Source: Arcobacter aquimarinus
Lineage (GTDB): Bacteria > Campylobacterota > Campylobacteria > Campylobacterales > Arcobacteraceae
DNA: 64,000 bases
Direction of reading: 5' to 3'
NCBI RefSeq assembly: GCF_013177635.1
Contig: NZ_CP030944.1
Location: forward strand, 2,170,001 to 2,234,000
Below the pieces are notes generated by a model, which was given only the letters and a program-made list of their open reading frames with translations, was not told the DNA's origin and did not search any database. The stretch's first letter is position 1; each line of letters opens with the position of its first letter. Below are positions 53,071-61,689 of the stretch, in pieces. A program made the translations under genes and the position numbers.

Positions 53071-53970
53071 TTAAGCTTTTGCATATGCCATTTCAAACAT
53101 AACAGCTTGTTCACTAGCTTCTTCTAAATCTACAATTTCATAATTTGATTCATCTTCATATAATTTTTTTGTCAATAAATGATTTAAATGATGACTACCA
53201 GCAATAGCATCGTACTCTCCAACCATTGTATATTCTAAAAGAGCCATATCTCCTATTGCATCTAATATCTTATGTCTTACGAATTCATCGTCATATCTTA
53301 AACCTTCAGGATTTAAAACCTTTGTTTGGTCAAGCACAATAGCATTTTCCATACTTCCACCCTGTGCTAGTCCAATACTTCTTAGATATTGAACTTCATG
53401 TAAAAACCCAAATGTTCTAGCACGACTAATATTTTCTTTATATTCTTCTATTGAATAATCAAAGTGAAAATTTTGTTTTCCAATAGCTGGATGTTCAAAA
53501 TCTATTTCGAAATCATATACAATTCTATTTGATGGTTTTAAACAAACTCTTTTTCCATCTGGAGTTGTAACTTCAACCATTTTTTTAACTTTAATAGCTT
53601 TTTTACTTTTATCTAGTTCTTTTATTCCTGCTTCTTCTATTAACATACAATAACCTGATGAACTTCCATCAAGAACAGGAACTTCATCATTGTCTATTAC
53701 TATTCTTAGATTATCTATTCCATAAGCATAAACAGCAGATAGAAGATGTTCTATCGTAGAAATTACTACACCATCTTTTCCAATTACTGTTGCCATTTTA
53801 GTATCAACAACAAACTCTTTCTTTAATGGAATTGTAACTCCTGCATCACTTCTGTAAAAAACTATACCCATATTACTATCAAGTGGTTCAAGTCTCATTT
53901 TTACAGGAACACCTTTGTGTAAACCTATTCCTACAATTTCTACTTCATTTGCTAATGTTCTTTGTTTCAT
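53071..53970 (-). CDS. lpxC: UDP-3-O-acyl-N-acetylglucosamine deacetylase
   Basis: LpxC is the zinc deacetylase that commits the cell to lipid A synthesis. The 299 residues start with KQRTLANEVEIVGIGLHKG. Zinc ligands are H75 (STIEHLLSA) and the His/Asp of RHKILDAIGD (about 235-243). A catalytic His lies in GSHHLNH. It overlaps the M23 peptidase gene by 4 bp, linking outer membrane and cell wall functions. Confidence 0.97.
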   Translation of the reverse strand: MKQRTLANEVEIVGIGLHKGVPVKMRLEPLDSNMGIVFYRSDAGVTIPLKKEFVVDTKMATVIGKDGVVISTIEHLLSAVYAYGIDNLRIVIDNDEVPVLDGSSSGYCMLIEEAGIKELDKSKKAIKVKKMVEVTTPDGKRVCLKPSNRIVYDFEIDFEHPAIGKQNFHFDYSIEEYKENISRARTFGFLHEVQYLRSIGLAQGGSMENAIVLDQTKVLNPEGLRYDDEFVRHKILDAIGDMALLEYTMVGEYDAIAGSHHLNHLLTKKLYEDESNYEIVDLEEASEQAVMFEMAYAKA

Positions 53971-55352
53971 TTATTATTTCCATTAATAATTTTAATAGCA
54001 TCATTCATTGTTTTATTTAAATTAACTTTTATCCATTCATGATCTAACCATTCATTTGGATTTACTTCAGTTCCTTGAACTAACATACCAAAATGAAGGT
54101 GATCACCAAATACAGCACCTGTAGCACCAGTTTTCCCTATTAATTGTCCTCTTTTTAATTCATCACCAACTTCAACTGTTGCACTACTCATATGAGCATA
54201 TAATGAACCTAGTCCTAAACCATGATCAACAATAATAGAATCTCCATAAATTCCTAAATAATCTTTAAATATAACTTTCCCAGGATTTGTTATATTAATT
54301 TCAGCTCTCTTAACACTTGCCCAATCCATTCCTAAGTGCCAAGCTTCATCGATTTTTTCTTCACCATAAAAATAGTGTCTTCTTTCTCCATATTGTGCAA
54401 AAGTTGCAGAGTTCGGAAGTCTGACAAATGGCTTAACATCAAAATTTATTTTTCCACTCTCTTTGATATTTTTCATAACCACATCTTTTATAGTTTTAAC
54501 ATTTTTTTCTCTTAATTCTTTGTTTGCTTTTACAAAAATATCAACTACATTAGAAGGAACTACCATATCACTATTTTCTAAAACTTGTCTACTTATATTA
54601 TTTACAAAATCATCAGAAATCTTTATATTATCAACTTTTTCTTTGAAGCTTTTTATATAATATGGAATTTTAGTAATTGTTTTATTTCCAGCCATATCAA
54701 CAGCAACCAAATTTACTCTTTTAAATTCATTTATCTCAACAGGCCATGCAATAATTGAAATATAAAAATTCTCTTTATAAAAAGGAAACAGTTCAAAAAC
54801 TTTTTCATCGTTAAAAGTTATATAATAGTCCTTTAAATTATCATCATTGATTTCAACAACCACTATTCCACTTCCACCTTGTCTTAGTAAATAAGAATTA
54901 GCTATAACATTTGCAACAGGACTTCTTTTATCTATTATAATTTTTGATTTTTTTGAAGCTTCATTACCTCTAAAGAAATTCCATTTACTATTATCAAATG
55001 CATGAACCTGAATAAATCCACTACTTGGCTTATATAATTCACCTAAAACTGGAGGAAATACTTCAAATTGAATAGTTCCTTTTTCTTGTGCTACAATTTT
55101 ACTCTCTAACTTAATCTGTTTTTCACCATCAATAAATGTAAAATCATAAGATTTTATACTTACATCATCAGAGATAAGAACATCTATTGGCTTTTGTAAA
55201 TTCCAATAAATCTCTTCATTCATAGAAATTTTAGGTGCATTTCTTTCAAAAGTTGAAGATAAAAATACAAAACCAACAACACCCACTAATACGAATAAAA
55301 TTACATATACTAGTAATCCCTTAATACTATTTTTACTACTTGTAAACTTCAA
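53967..55352 (-). CDS. M23-family (LytM) peptidoglycan endopeptidase
   Basis: A 461-residue membrane-anchored periplasmic protein. One transmembrane helix (about 14-34, LLVYVILFVLVGVVGFVFLS) is followed by Ig-like/stalk domains (about 35-320) and a C-terminal M23 domain. Zinc ligands appear in HLGMDWAS (about 335-342, H and D) and HLHFGMLVQG (about 416-425). It therefore probably cuts peptide cross-links in peptidoglycan, like the cell-shape endopeptidases of Helicobacter. The end overlaps lpxC by 4 bp, and the start overlaps the DHH gene by 17 bp. Confidence 0.9.
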   Translation of the reverse strand: MKFTSSKNSIKGLLVYVILFVLVGVVGFVFLSSTFERNAPKISMNEEIYWNLQKPIDVLISDDVSIKSYDFTFIDGEKQIKLESKIVAQEKGTIQFEVFPPVLGELYKPSSGFIQVHAFDNSKWNFFRGNEASKKSKIIIDKRSPVANVIANSYLLRQGGSGIVVVEINDDNLKDYYITFNDEKVFELFPFYKENFYISIIAWPVEINEFKRVNLVAVDMAGNKTITKIPYYIKSFKEKVDNIKISDDFVNNISRQVLENSDMVVPSNVVDIFVKANKELREKNVKTIKDVVMKNIKESGKINFDVKPFVRLPNSATFAQYGERRHYFYGEEKIDEAWHLGMDWASVKRAEINITNPGKVIFKDYLGIYGDSIIVDHGLGLGSLYAHMSSATVEVGDELKRGQLIGKTGATGAVFGDHLHFGMLVQGTEVNPNEWLDHEWIKVNLNKTMNDAIKIINGNNK

Positions 55353-56322
55353 GAACTTCCTTTAATACTATTTTTTTTACCTCTTCAACATCAAGTATAT
55401 TAAGTGTACAACCAGCAGCATTAAAATGCCCACCTCCACCAAAATAACCTGCTATTGAAGACACATCAATTTTACCTTTTGAACGTAAAGATACTCTTGA
55501 TGTTCCATTTACAACTCTTACAAAAAATGCAATTCTAACAACAGCAATACTCATAACCATATCTAAAGCATCTTCACAATCTCTACTATGAGCTCCTGTT
55601 TGCTTAAACCACTCTTCTTTTGCAAATATTGTTGCTACCTCTCCTTCTTTATATAGTTCTAAACTATCTAAAACTTTGGGTATTATTCTATATTTTGCCA
55701 ATGAATCTCTTCTTAAAAGCTTATTTGCAATATCAGAAGGACTCGCTCCACACTCAACTAAAAAATTGATTTTTTCAAAAGTGATTTCATCACATCGACT
55801 CAATGAAAAAGCCAAAGTATCATCATAAATACCAACATAAAGTGCAGTAGCTGAATTTTTTGTTATGTATAAACCATTATGTTTAAAAAACTCAAATACC
55901 AACTCAGCAGTTGAACTTTTCATAGGATCAACTATATTAACTGTACCAAAACCTTCATTTGATTGATGATGATCAAAATTTATAAGTGGAATTGAAGGAT
56001 CAAGTTCAAATCCTAACCTTTTATAAGTTCCACAATCCACACTAATTGCCAAATCAAAAAAAGCAGGTAACTGATCCGTTATCTTATCAAATCTTGGAAT
56101 AAAATCTAAATTTTGTGGTAAATCACTACTTATATTAAAAACTTTATGTTTTATTCTATTTTCATAAAATAAATTGGATAAAGCTAATGCAGAACCAATT
56201 GAATCAGGATCGGGATTTACATGAGTGATGATTAGTATATATCTACTCTTTTCTATAAGTTGTAAAGCTTTTGTATACTCAGCCATATCAACTTTATTGT
56301 TTGTAATAAAATCTTTTTTCAT
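55336..56322 (-). CDS. DHH-family phosphoesterase, NrnA-like
   Basis: A 328-residue DHH/DHHA1 protein of the NrnA group, which degrade short oligoribonucleotides or pAp, and in some species cyclic dinucleotide products. Motifs: HVNPDPDSIGSALAL (metal-binding Asp pair, about 34-48), VDCGTYKRLG, the signature NFDHHQSN (about 115-122), and the DHHA1 glycine loop GGGGHFNAAGC near the C-terminus. It overlaps the M23 gene by 17 bp. Because this region also encodes c-di-GMP enzymes, a role in clearing pGpG is possible. Confidence 0.9.
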   Translation of the reverse strand: MKKDFITNNKVDMAEYTKALQLIEKSRYILIITHVNPDPDSIGSALALSNLFYENRIKHKVFNISSDLPQNLDFIPRFDKITDQLPAFFDLAISVDCGTYKRLGFELDPSIPLINFDHHQSNEGFGTVNIVDPMKSSTAELVFEFFKHNGLYITKNSATALYVGIYDDTLAFSLSRCDEITFEKINFLVECGASPSDIANKLLRRDSLAKYRIIPKVLDSLELYKEGEVATIFAKEEWFKQTGAHSRDCEDALDMVMSIAVVRIAFFVRVVNGTSRVSLRSKGKIDVSSIAGYFGGGGHFNAAGCTLNILDVEEVKKIVLKEVLEVYK

Positions 56323-56338
56323 CCCTCTTCCCTCTAGG

Positions 56339-56357
56339 AACTTGAAAATTTATTTCA
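56339..56357. repeat. Inverted repeat between nadC and DHH gene
   Basis: CTTGAAA (56339-56345) pairs with TTTCAAG (56351-56357) around ATTTA. It lies upstream of the DHH gene in the 120-bp gap and may be a weak terminator of nadAC or an operator. Confidence 0.35.
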
Positions 56358-56442
56358 AGCCTAATATTTACAAATCTTGATTTTCAAGACTTGTACACTA
56401 AATCTATCAAAAACTTACTAACCAAAAGTTAATCAATCTTTT

Positions 56443-57264
56443 TTAATCAAATTTCATAGAAAAATCAAGCCATGTTGCTTGATGAATTATACTTCCACTG
56501 CTAATAGCATCAACACCAGTCATAGCATACTCTCTTATAGTTTCAAAATTTATATTTCCACTAGCTTCGAGTAAAATATGTGGATATTCTTTATTTCTAA
56601 ATGTTACTACTTCTCTTATTTGCTCAGGTGTCATATTATCACACATAATAATATCACCACCTGCTGCCATAGCTTCCTTTACTTGCTCAAAAGTTTCACA
56701 CTCTATCTCTATTTTTGTAACCCAAGAAATTCTTTTTCTAGCTTTTTTTACAAATTCTGCAAGATTGTCTATAGTTCTTAAATGAGTATCTTTTAACATC
56801 AAACAATCATCAAGTCCAAGTCTATGATTTATAGCTCCACCCACTCTACTTGCATATTTTTCAAAATCTCTTAATTGTGGTCTTGTTTTTCTCGTATCAA
56901 GTAAGACAACTCCCGTATCTTCAATCATTTTTGCATATTTATTTGCTTGAGTTGCTATTCCACTTGCATGTTGTAACATATTTAGAAATGTTCTCTCACT
57001 TGATAATAAAATAGAAGCTTTTCCTTCTAGTTCTGCTATAACGTCACCTTTTCTTAAGACATCACCATCATTCTTCAAAAATTTACAATCAAATTTTTCT
57101 GTTCTTGCAAGAACTCTTGCATATTGAATACCTGCTAAGATACCATCTGATTTACATATAACTCTTGCAGTAAACCTTCCTTTTGGAGCAACATCGAAGA
57201 ATAAATCTCCTCTTCCATTATCTTCAATAATGGCATTTTTTACAAATTTTTTGATATTTATCAT
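56443..57264 (-). CDS. nadC: Nicotinate-nucleotide pyrophosphorylase (carboxylating)
   Basis: NadC converts quinolinate and PRPP to nicotinate mononucleotide in NAD synthesis. The 273 residues show SERTFLNMLQHASGIAT (about 90-106), DTRKTRPQLRDFEKYA (about 117-132) with the basic substrate residues, GGAINHRLGLDDCLMLKDTH and the C-terminal LEASGNINFETI and DAISSGSI. It overlaps nadA by 4 bp, so the two consecutive pathway steps are translated together. Confidence 0.97.
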   Translation of the reverse strand: MINIKKFVKNAIIEDNGRGDLFFDVAPKGRFTARVICKSDGILAGIQYARVLARTEKFDCKFLKNDGDVLRKGDVIAELEGKASILLSSERTFLNMLQHASGIATQANKYAKMIEDTGVVLLDTRKTRPQLRDFEKYASRVGGAINHRLGLDDCLMLKDTHLRTIDNLAEFVKKARKRISWVTKIEIECETFEQVKEAMAAGGDIIMCDNMTPEQIREVVTFRNKEYPHILLEASGNINFETIREYAMTGVDAISSGSIIHQATWLDFSMKFD

Positions 57265-58250
57265 ACTTCAAACATCCTTTCTAATGCTACTTTCGCCCAC
57301 TTAGCAGTATCTTCTGATACAAAAATCTCATTCTCTTTTGAAATATTATCATCTTTTATAGATTTCAAAGTTTTATAAACATCTTCTAGTGTTGTTTCAT
57401 TCATAGTTGGACACTCAGGTTTTGTAGAACTTAAAATATATGTATTTTTCGTTCTTAATCTATTTACCATATTAAATTCTGTTCCAACAGCTACTTTTTG
57501 TTTTTCATCCAAACCTTTTATATATGTTATTAATTGTGAAGTTGAACCAACAAAATCAGCAGCATCACAAACACTAGGGTCACACTCAGGATGAACAGCA
57601 ATTAAAATATCAGGAAATTTATTTCTATAAAACTCCACATCTTCTACAGAAAATTGTTGATGAACTGAACAAAAACCGTTATAACAGATAATATCAGCTT
57701 CTTTTAAATCACTTCCATCACCAACAACAGCAGATTTTAGTTTTAATGATTTTGCAAAGTTTTGCCCCAAACATCTATCAGGTACAAAAAATATTTTTTT
57801 ACCTGAATGTAAACCTTTTTCTATGATTTTATAAGCATTTGAAGATGTACAAACCATACCGCCCATCTCCCCAACTTTTGCTTTTACTGCTGCACTTGAG
57901 TTTATATATGTAATTGGTAAGATATTTTCATTTGGAATACCTGCTTCATTTATCTTTTTTAGATTTTGCTCATAATATCCCTCATCAATCATCCTTGCCA
58001 TTGCACAACAAGCGATTTTTGGCATCAAAACTCTTTTTTGTGGACTCATAACTTTTACGCTTTCACCCATAAACCCAACTCCACAAAAAACAACAAATTT
58101 TGAATCAGTCAACATCACTTTTTTTGCTAATTCCAATGAATCCCCAGTAATATCAGCTAACTCAAAAACTTCATCTCTTTGATAAAAGTGTGCTACTAAA
58201 GTAACATCTAACTCTTCTTTTAGTTTTAATATTTCTTCTTTTAAATTCAA
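57261..58250 (-). CDS. nadA: Quinolinate synthase
   Basis: NadA condenses iminoaspartate with dihydroxyacetone phosphate to quinolinate, using a [4Fe-4S] cluster. The 329 residues keep three ligand cysteines (in PKIACCAMA, GGMVCTSS and KPECPTMNE). AHFYQRDEV near residues 19-27 and VHPECDPSV match the family. It starts with TTG after AAGG. nadB is not in the window. It heads a minus-strand run, divergent from plsY. Confidence 0.96.
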   Translation of the reverse strand: MNLKEEILKLKEELDVTLVAHFYQRDEVFELADITGDSLELAKKVMLTDSKFVVFCGVGFMGESVKVMSPQKRVLMPKIACCAMARMIDEGYYEQNLKKINEAGIPNENILPITYINSSAAVKAKVGEMGGMVCTSSNAYKIIEKGLHSGKKIFFVPDRCLGQNFAKSLKLKSAVVGDGSDLKEADIICYNGFCSVHQQFSVEDVEFYRNKFPDILIAVHPECDPSVCDAADFVGSTSQLITYIKGLDEKQKVAVGTEFNMVNRLRTKNTYILSSTKPECPTMNETTLEDVYKTLKSIKDDNISKENEIFVSEDTAKWAKVALERMFEV

Positions 58251-58299
58251 ATATAAACCTTCGTATTTTTATTAAATGTGAATATAACAAAATTTTAGT

Positions 58300-58305
58300 T
58301 ATAAT
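58300..58305 (+). promoter_or_regulatory. -10 box of plsY
   Basis: TATAAT in the 111-bp gap divergent from nadA, 56 bp before the plsY ATG. Confidence 0.5.
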
Positions 58306-58361
58306 CTCATTTAATTCAATAACATAAGGTTCTAAAATAGAACCATTATAAAAGGTAATAA

Positions 58362-58985
58362 ATGGATTTTTTCTCAAATACAAATGTTTTATTTTTTATT
58401 GCAGCTTACCTAGTAGGCTCTATTCCTTTTGGTTCAATCCTAGCAAAAACTTTTGCAGGTGTTGATATAAAAACACAAGGAAGCAAAAGTATTGGAGCTA
58501 CAAATGTTTTAAGAGTAGTAAAAGAAACAAACCCAAAACTGGCAAAAAAACTAGGAATTGCTACAGTTTTACTAGATGCTTTAAAAGGAACAGTTGTATT
58601 ACTTGCAGGTTTATATTATGGAGTTAGTGATTCTACACTTTGGGCTATTGCTGTACTTGCTGTTTTAGGACATTGTTACTCTGTATATTTAGGTCTTGAA
58701 GGTGGAAAAGGTGTTGCTACAGGACTTGGTGTTTACATAGTTCTTATTCCAATTCCCACATTAATAGGTGCTGTTGTTTGGATAGTTTGCGCGAAAGTTT
58801 TAAAAATCTCATCTTTATCTTCACTTTTAGGACTTTTAGCTGTGATTGTTAGTGCAACATTTTTAAATGATGGCTTAAATATAGGCTCAAATGTTCCTAT
58901 GTATCTAATAGCATTTATCATCTTTTACAAACATATTCCAAATATAGTAAGAATTATAAAAGGTGAGGAGAAGAAAGTTATATGA
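58362..58985 (+). CDS. plsY: Glycerol-3-phosphate acyltransferase PlsY
   Basis: PlsY is an inner membrane enzyme that transfers acyl groups from acyl-phosphate to glycerol-3-phosphate, starting phospholipid synthesis. The 207 residues have five hydrophobic helices and the three family loops: GSIPFGSILAK (about 19-29), GSKSIGATNVLR (about 40-51) and GGKGVATGLGVY (about 111-122). Its stop overlaps folB by 4 bp. Confidence 0.96.
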   Translation: MDFFSNTNVLFFIAAYLVGSIPFGSILAKTFAGVDIKTQGSKSIGATNVLRVVKETNPKLAKKLGIATVLLDALKGTVVLLAGLYYGVSDSTLWAIAVLAVLGHCYSVYLGLEGGKGVATGLGVYIVLIPIPTLIGAVVWIVCAKVLKISSLSSLLGLLAVIVSATFLNDGLNIGSNVPMYLIAFIIFYKHIPNIVRIIKGEEKKVI

Positions 58986-59293
58986 AGATAGAAATATCAA
59001 ATCTAACTTTTAAATGTATTATTGGAATACTAGATTTTGAAAGAATAAAAAAACAAAAAGTTGTGATTGATTTATCTTTTGAGTATGAATTCTCAAAAGA
59101 TATCTTTATAAACTATGCAGATGTAGCTAATCTAGTAGAAAAAACTATGAAAAAAGAGAAGTTTTTACTTCTTGAAGATGCTATCTTATACTTAGAAAGA
59201 CTTCTAAATAAAACATACACTATAACAAACCTAAAAATCAAAATCTCAAAACCAAATATCTTAAAAAACTGTGTAGTAAGTCTGCAAAACTAA
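58982..59293 (+). CDS. folB: Dihydroneopterin aldolase-like protein
   Basis: A 103-residue FolB-type protein, which cleaves dihydroneopterin in folate synthesis. It keeps the start IEISNLTFKCIIGILDFERIKKQKVVIDLSF and a YADVANLVE helix. It is shorter than typical FolB (about 120) and the usual Glu/Lys pair is only partly clear (LKIKISKP holds the Lys). plsY directly upstream is a common arrangement. Call by family resemblance. Confidence 0.85.
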   Translation: MKIEISNLTFKCIIGILDFERIKKQKVVIDLSFEYEFSKDIFINYADVANLVEKTMKKEKFLLLEDAILYLERLLNKTYTITNLKIKISKPNILKNCVVSLQN

Positions 59294-59370
59294 AATAATA
59301 ATCTATATGTTAATTTTAGCTTTATTAAATAGAAGACAAAAAAAGTCTCAAATTCCCCTAATAATAGCAT

Positions 59371-59428
59371 TTAAACAGCATTAATAGTTGGTTAATTAAA
59401 AGTTAACTTAAATTAACAGTTAATTAAC
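59371..59428. promoter_or_regulatory. Phased TTAA repeats upstream of porin
   Basis: TTAA occurs at 59371, 59381, 59392, 59403, 59413 and 59424, with spacings of 10, 11, 11, 10 and 11 bp. The last three are TTAAC. A palindrome GTTAATTAAC occupies 59419-59428. The array ends 43 bp before the porin -10 box. Confidence 0.45.
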
Positions 59429-59470
59429 ACTGAAAATAACATTTTAAGAAAACTTTAAAATTTAGTGCTG

Positions 59471-59476
59471 TAGAAT
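59471..59476 (+). promoter_or_regulatory. -10 box of the porin gene
   Basis: TAGAAT preceded by TG. The predicted start near 59482-59484 gives a leader of about 95 nt. Confidence 0.5.
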
Positions 59477-59481
59477 GGTCG

Positions 59482-59576
59482 CAACGGTATGTCGGAAAAG
59501 GTTTAAAACCTAGGTTTTAGATGAGTTCGCGCGCTCCGATAGACTGAATAAAGATTTCGAAATTTTAGGAGAACAA
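59482..59576 (+). ncRNA. Candidate structured 5' leader of porin mRNA
   Basis: The leader is clearly richer in G and C than its surroundings. TGTCGGA (59490-59496) can pair with TCCGATA (59535-59541, one G-U). Enclosed is a hairpin of GTTTAAAAC (59501-59509) with GTTTTAGAT (59514-59522) around CTAG, whose core (59504-59519) is a perfect 16-bp palindrome. GC-rich TTCGCGCGC follows (59526-59534). ATTTCGAAAT (59554-59563) and an AGGAG ribosome site come before the ATG. I do not recognise a known RNA family. Confidence 0.4.
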
Positions 59577-60779
59577 ATGAAAAAAATCGCAAAATTAAGT
59601 TTAGTTGCAGCTGTTGCAGTTGCTGGTTTATCAACTGCTAATGCTCAACCATTAGAAGAAGCAATCAAAAATGTAGAAGTATCAGGATCTGTTGTTTACA
59701 GATATAATGACTACAATAGAGATACTGTTAATACTCAAGCAGGTCAAAATTCTGATACAAACAATAACTATAAAGTTGCTTTAAATCTTTCTTCAAAAGT
59801 AAATGAAGATCTAAAATTTAACTCAAGATTTATCATTGGTGGAGCAGATTCAGGTTTCGCAGGATTAAATACACAAACTGGAAGTGATTCAAATGTTGAT
59901 GTAACTTTATCTCATGCATATTTTGGATATACAGGTTTAGCAAATACTACTGTTAATGTTGGTAAACAAGGTTTAACAACTCCATGGACTGTAGCTATTG
60001 ATTCAGATGGTGCAGAGCAAACTGGAACTGGTATCTTAGCACTTACAACAGTAGGACCTGTAACTTTAGCAGCAGCTTATTTTAACCAAACAAATTTAGA
60101 TAATTCAGGTGATTATACTGGAACTTTAAATGCATTAACAAAAAATGGTAATGCTGGTAGTACAGATATCGTTACTGTAGGAGCAATCGCTAATCTTAAC
60201 CCTGTTACTTTAGATGCATGGTATTTAGATATGGCTGAAACTTTTGATACTTATACAATCGGTGCAAAAGCTGATTTAGATTTATCACCTGTTAAATTAG
60301 GTATTGATGCAAGATATGCTTCTTTAGATTTAGATGCTGCTAATACTCCTGCGCATTCTATGGCTAAATTAGTAGTAACTGCAAAAGCAGGTATTGTTAA
60401 TGGTAAATTAGCTTATGCTATGACTGATAAAGATGGTGGTTTAACTGCATTAGATAACGATGCTAATACTACTTTATTAGGATGGAATTTAACATCTAAT
60501 AATAAAACTGATGCTGATTACTGGCAAGCAGTTGTTGGTGTAGATGTATTATCTAACTTAAACTTATCAGCTAACTATGGTAACTTACAATGGAATCCTA
60601 CTACTACAACAGAAAGAGAGCAAGAAGAAATTTATGCTCAATTAACTTATAAAATGAGTAAAAACTTATCTACATATATTAGATATGGTTTATTTGATGA
60701 TGAGTTAAAAGCAGCTGGTACTACAACAGAAATCGCTGATGACGTAAGAGGAAGATTACAAGTTGAATATACATTCTAA
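59577..60779 (+). CDS. Major outer membrane porin
   Basis: A 400-residue outer membrane beta-barrel porin of the Campylobacterota major outer membrane protein type. A Sec signal peptide (KKIAKLSLVAAVAVAGLSTANA, spanning about 2-23) ends in ANA. The mature part opens with an EEAIKNVEVSGSVVYRYND first strand and alternates short beta strands and loops. It ends in LQVEYTF, whose C-terminal Phe is the outer membrane insertion signal. Codon use is biased toward few codons, as in abundant proteins. It has its own promoter, long leader and strong terminator. Confidence 0.9.
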   Translation: MKKIAKLSLVAAVAVAGLSTANAQPLEEAIKNVEVSGSVVYRYNDYNRDTVNTQAGQNSDTNNNYKVALNLSSKVNEDLKFNSRFIIGGADSGFAGLNTQTGSDSNVDVTLSHAYFGYTGLANTTVNVGKQGLTTPWTVAIDSDGAEQTGTGILALTTVGPVTLAAAYFNQTNLDNSGDYTGTLNALTKNGNAGSTDIVTVGAIANLNPVTLDAWYLDMAETFDTYTIGAKADLDLSPVKLGIDARYASLDLDAANTPAHSMAKLVVTAKAGIVNGKLAYAMTDKDGGLTALDNDANTTLLGWNLTSNNKTDADYWQAVVGVDVLSNLNLSANYGNLQWNPTTTTEREQEEIYAQLTYKMSKNLSTYIRYGLFDDELKAAGTTTEIADDVRGRLQVEYTF

Positions 60780-60809
60780 TATTTTTAGAGTATAAAAACT
60801 TTTTACTTC

Positions 60810-60840
60810 AAAGGGTTGGGTTTATCCCAATCCTTTTTTT
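60810..60840 (+). terminator. Terminator of the porin gene
   Basis: AAAGGGTTGGG (60810-60820) pairs with CCCAATCCTTT (60826-60836, one G-U) around a 5-nt loop and runs into Ts. Confidence 0.88.
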
Positions 60841-60957
60841 ATTTAATATCTTTAAACTTATTCCTATTCAAAAAACTTCAATAGTCTAAACTTTAATATT
60901 ATCAAAATTTAACCTTATTATGCTAAAATCTTATAAAATTAAAAAAAGGATTTTATC

Positions 60958-61593
60958 TTGAAAAAAGCAATTCTTTCAGCTATTTTATTATTTGGAGCTA
61001 CATCAATTTTTGCTCAAACTACTATGTGTTTCAAAGAAAATCACTCATCAATGAGCACTATTGAAAACATAGCTTTAAATGGTGGTGCATGTGATGGAAA
61101 ATATTCTGTAAATGATATGAAGAAAAAAGGTTGGATTGTTGATGATATAAAAATCTCTCAATCAGCAAATGGTATGAACTTTATCTATATTTTAAAAACT
61201 CCTACAGCAATAACTCCTATTATTGCGGGAAATGTATCAGGGAATACTGAAGATATGGAAGCTAGAATTTTAGCAAAATTAGAAGAGAAAAAAGTAGCAC
61301 AAGAGAAAGCAAAAGTAGAAGAAGAGTTAAAAGAAGCAGCTATTGATGCACAAAATATTTACACAAACAAGTGTCAATCTTGTCATGGAATAAATGGTGA
61401 AAAATCAATATCAGGTTCAAGAGCTTTAAAAAATTTAACAGTTGAAGAAATGGATGAATCAATCAAAGATTATAAACTTGGAAGGGTAGATAGAATGAGT
61501 GCAATAACAACTGCACCAATTCATACAAATAACCTTGATACTAAAACTATTAAAGGTATTTATCATTATTTAAACAATTTAAATAATAAATAA
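60958..61593 (+). CDS. Periplasmic cytochrome c with extra N-terminal domain
   Basis: A 211-residue exported protein. The signal peptide (KKAILSAILLFGATSIFAQ) ends after FA. A domain of unknown type follows (about 20-80) with two cysteines (MCFKENH and GGACDGKY). A Glu/Lys-rich helical linker (about 90-130) then leads to a small class I cytochrome c domain with CQSCHG (about 138-143) and a probable Met ligand (VDRMSAI). The start is TTG after AAAGGA. Electron partner and role are unknown. It stands alone between porin and prfB. Confidence 0.8.
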   Translation: MKKAILSAILLFGATSIFAQTTMCFKENHSSMSTIENIALNGGACDGKYSVNDMKKKGWIVDDIKISQSANGMNFIYILKTPTAITPIIAGNVSGNTEDMEARILAKLEEKKVAQEKAKVEEELKEAAIDAQNIYTNKCQSCHGINGEKSISGSRALKNLTVEEMDESIKDYKLGRVDRMSAITTAPIHTNNLDTKTIKGIYHYLNNLNNK

Positions 61594-61626
61594 AAGAATA
61601 AGGCTTTGCCTTCTCTTTTATTTTTT
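61592..61626 (+). terminator. Terminator of the cytochrome c gene
   Basis: AAGGC (61600-61604) with GCCTT (61608-61612) and, below a small internal loop, AAAAGA (61592-61597) with TCTTTT (61614-61619), followed by ATTTTTT. Confidence 0.7.
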
Positions 61627-61657
61627 AACTCTAATCACTCTTTATACATAATTAAAG

Positions 61658-61663
61658 TATAAT
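61658..61663 (+). promoter_or_regulatory. -10 box of prfB
   Basis: TATAAT, 26 bp before the prfB ATG, with AAAGGA as ribosome site. Confidence 0.55.
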
Positions 61664-61689
61664 TCCTTTTTTTAAAGGATTAGAACTAC

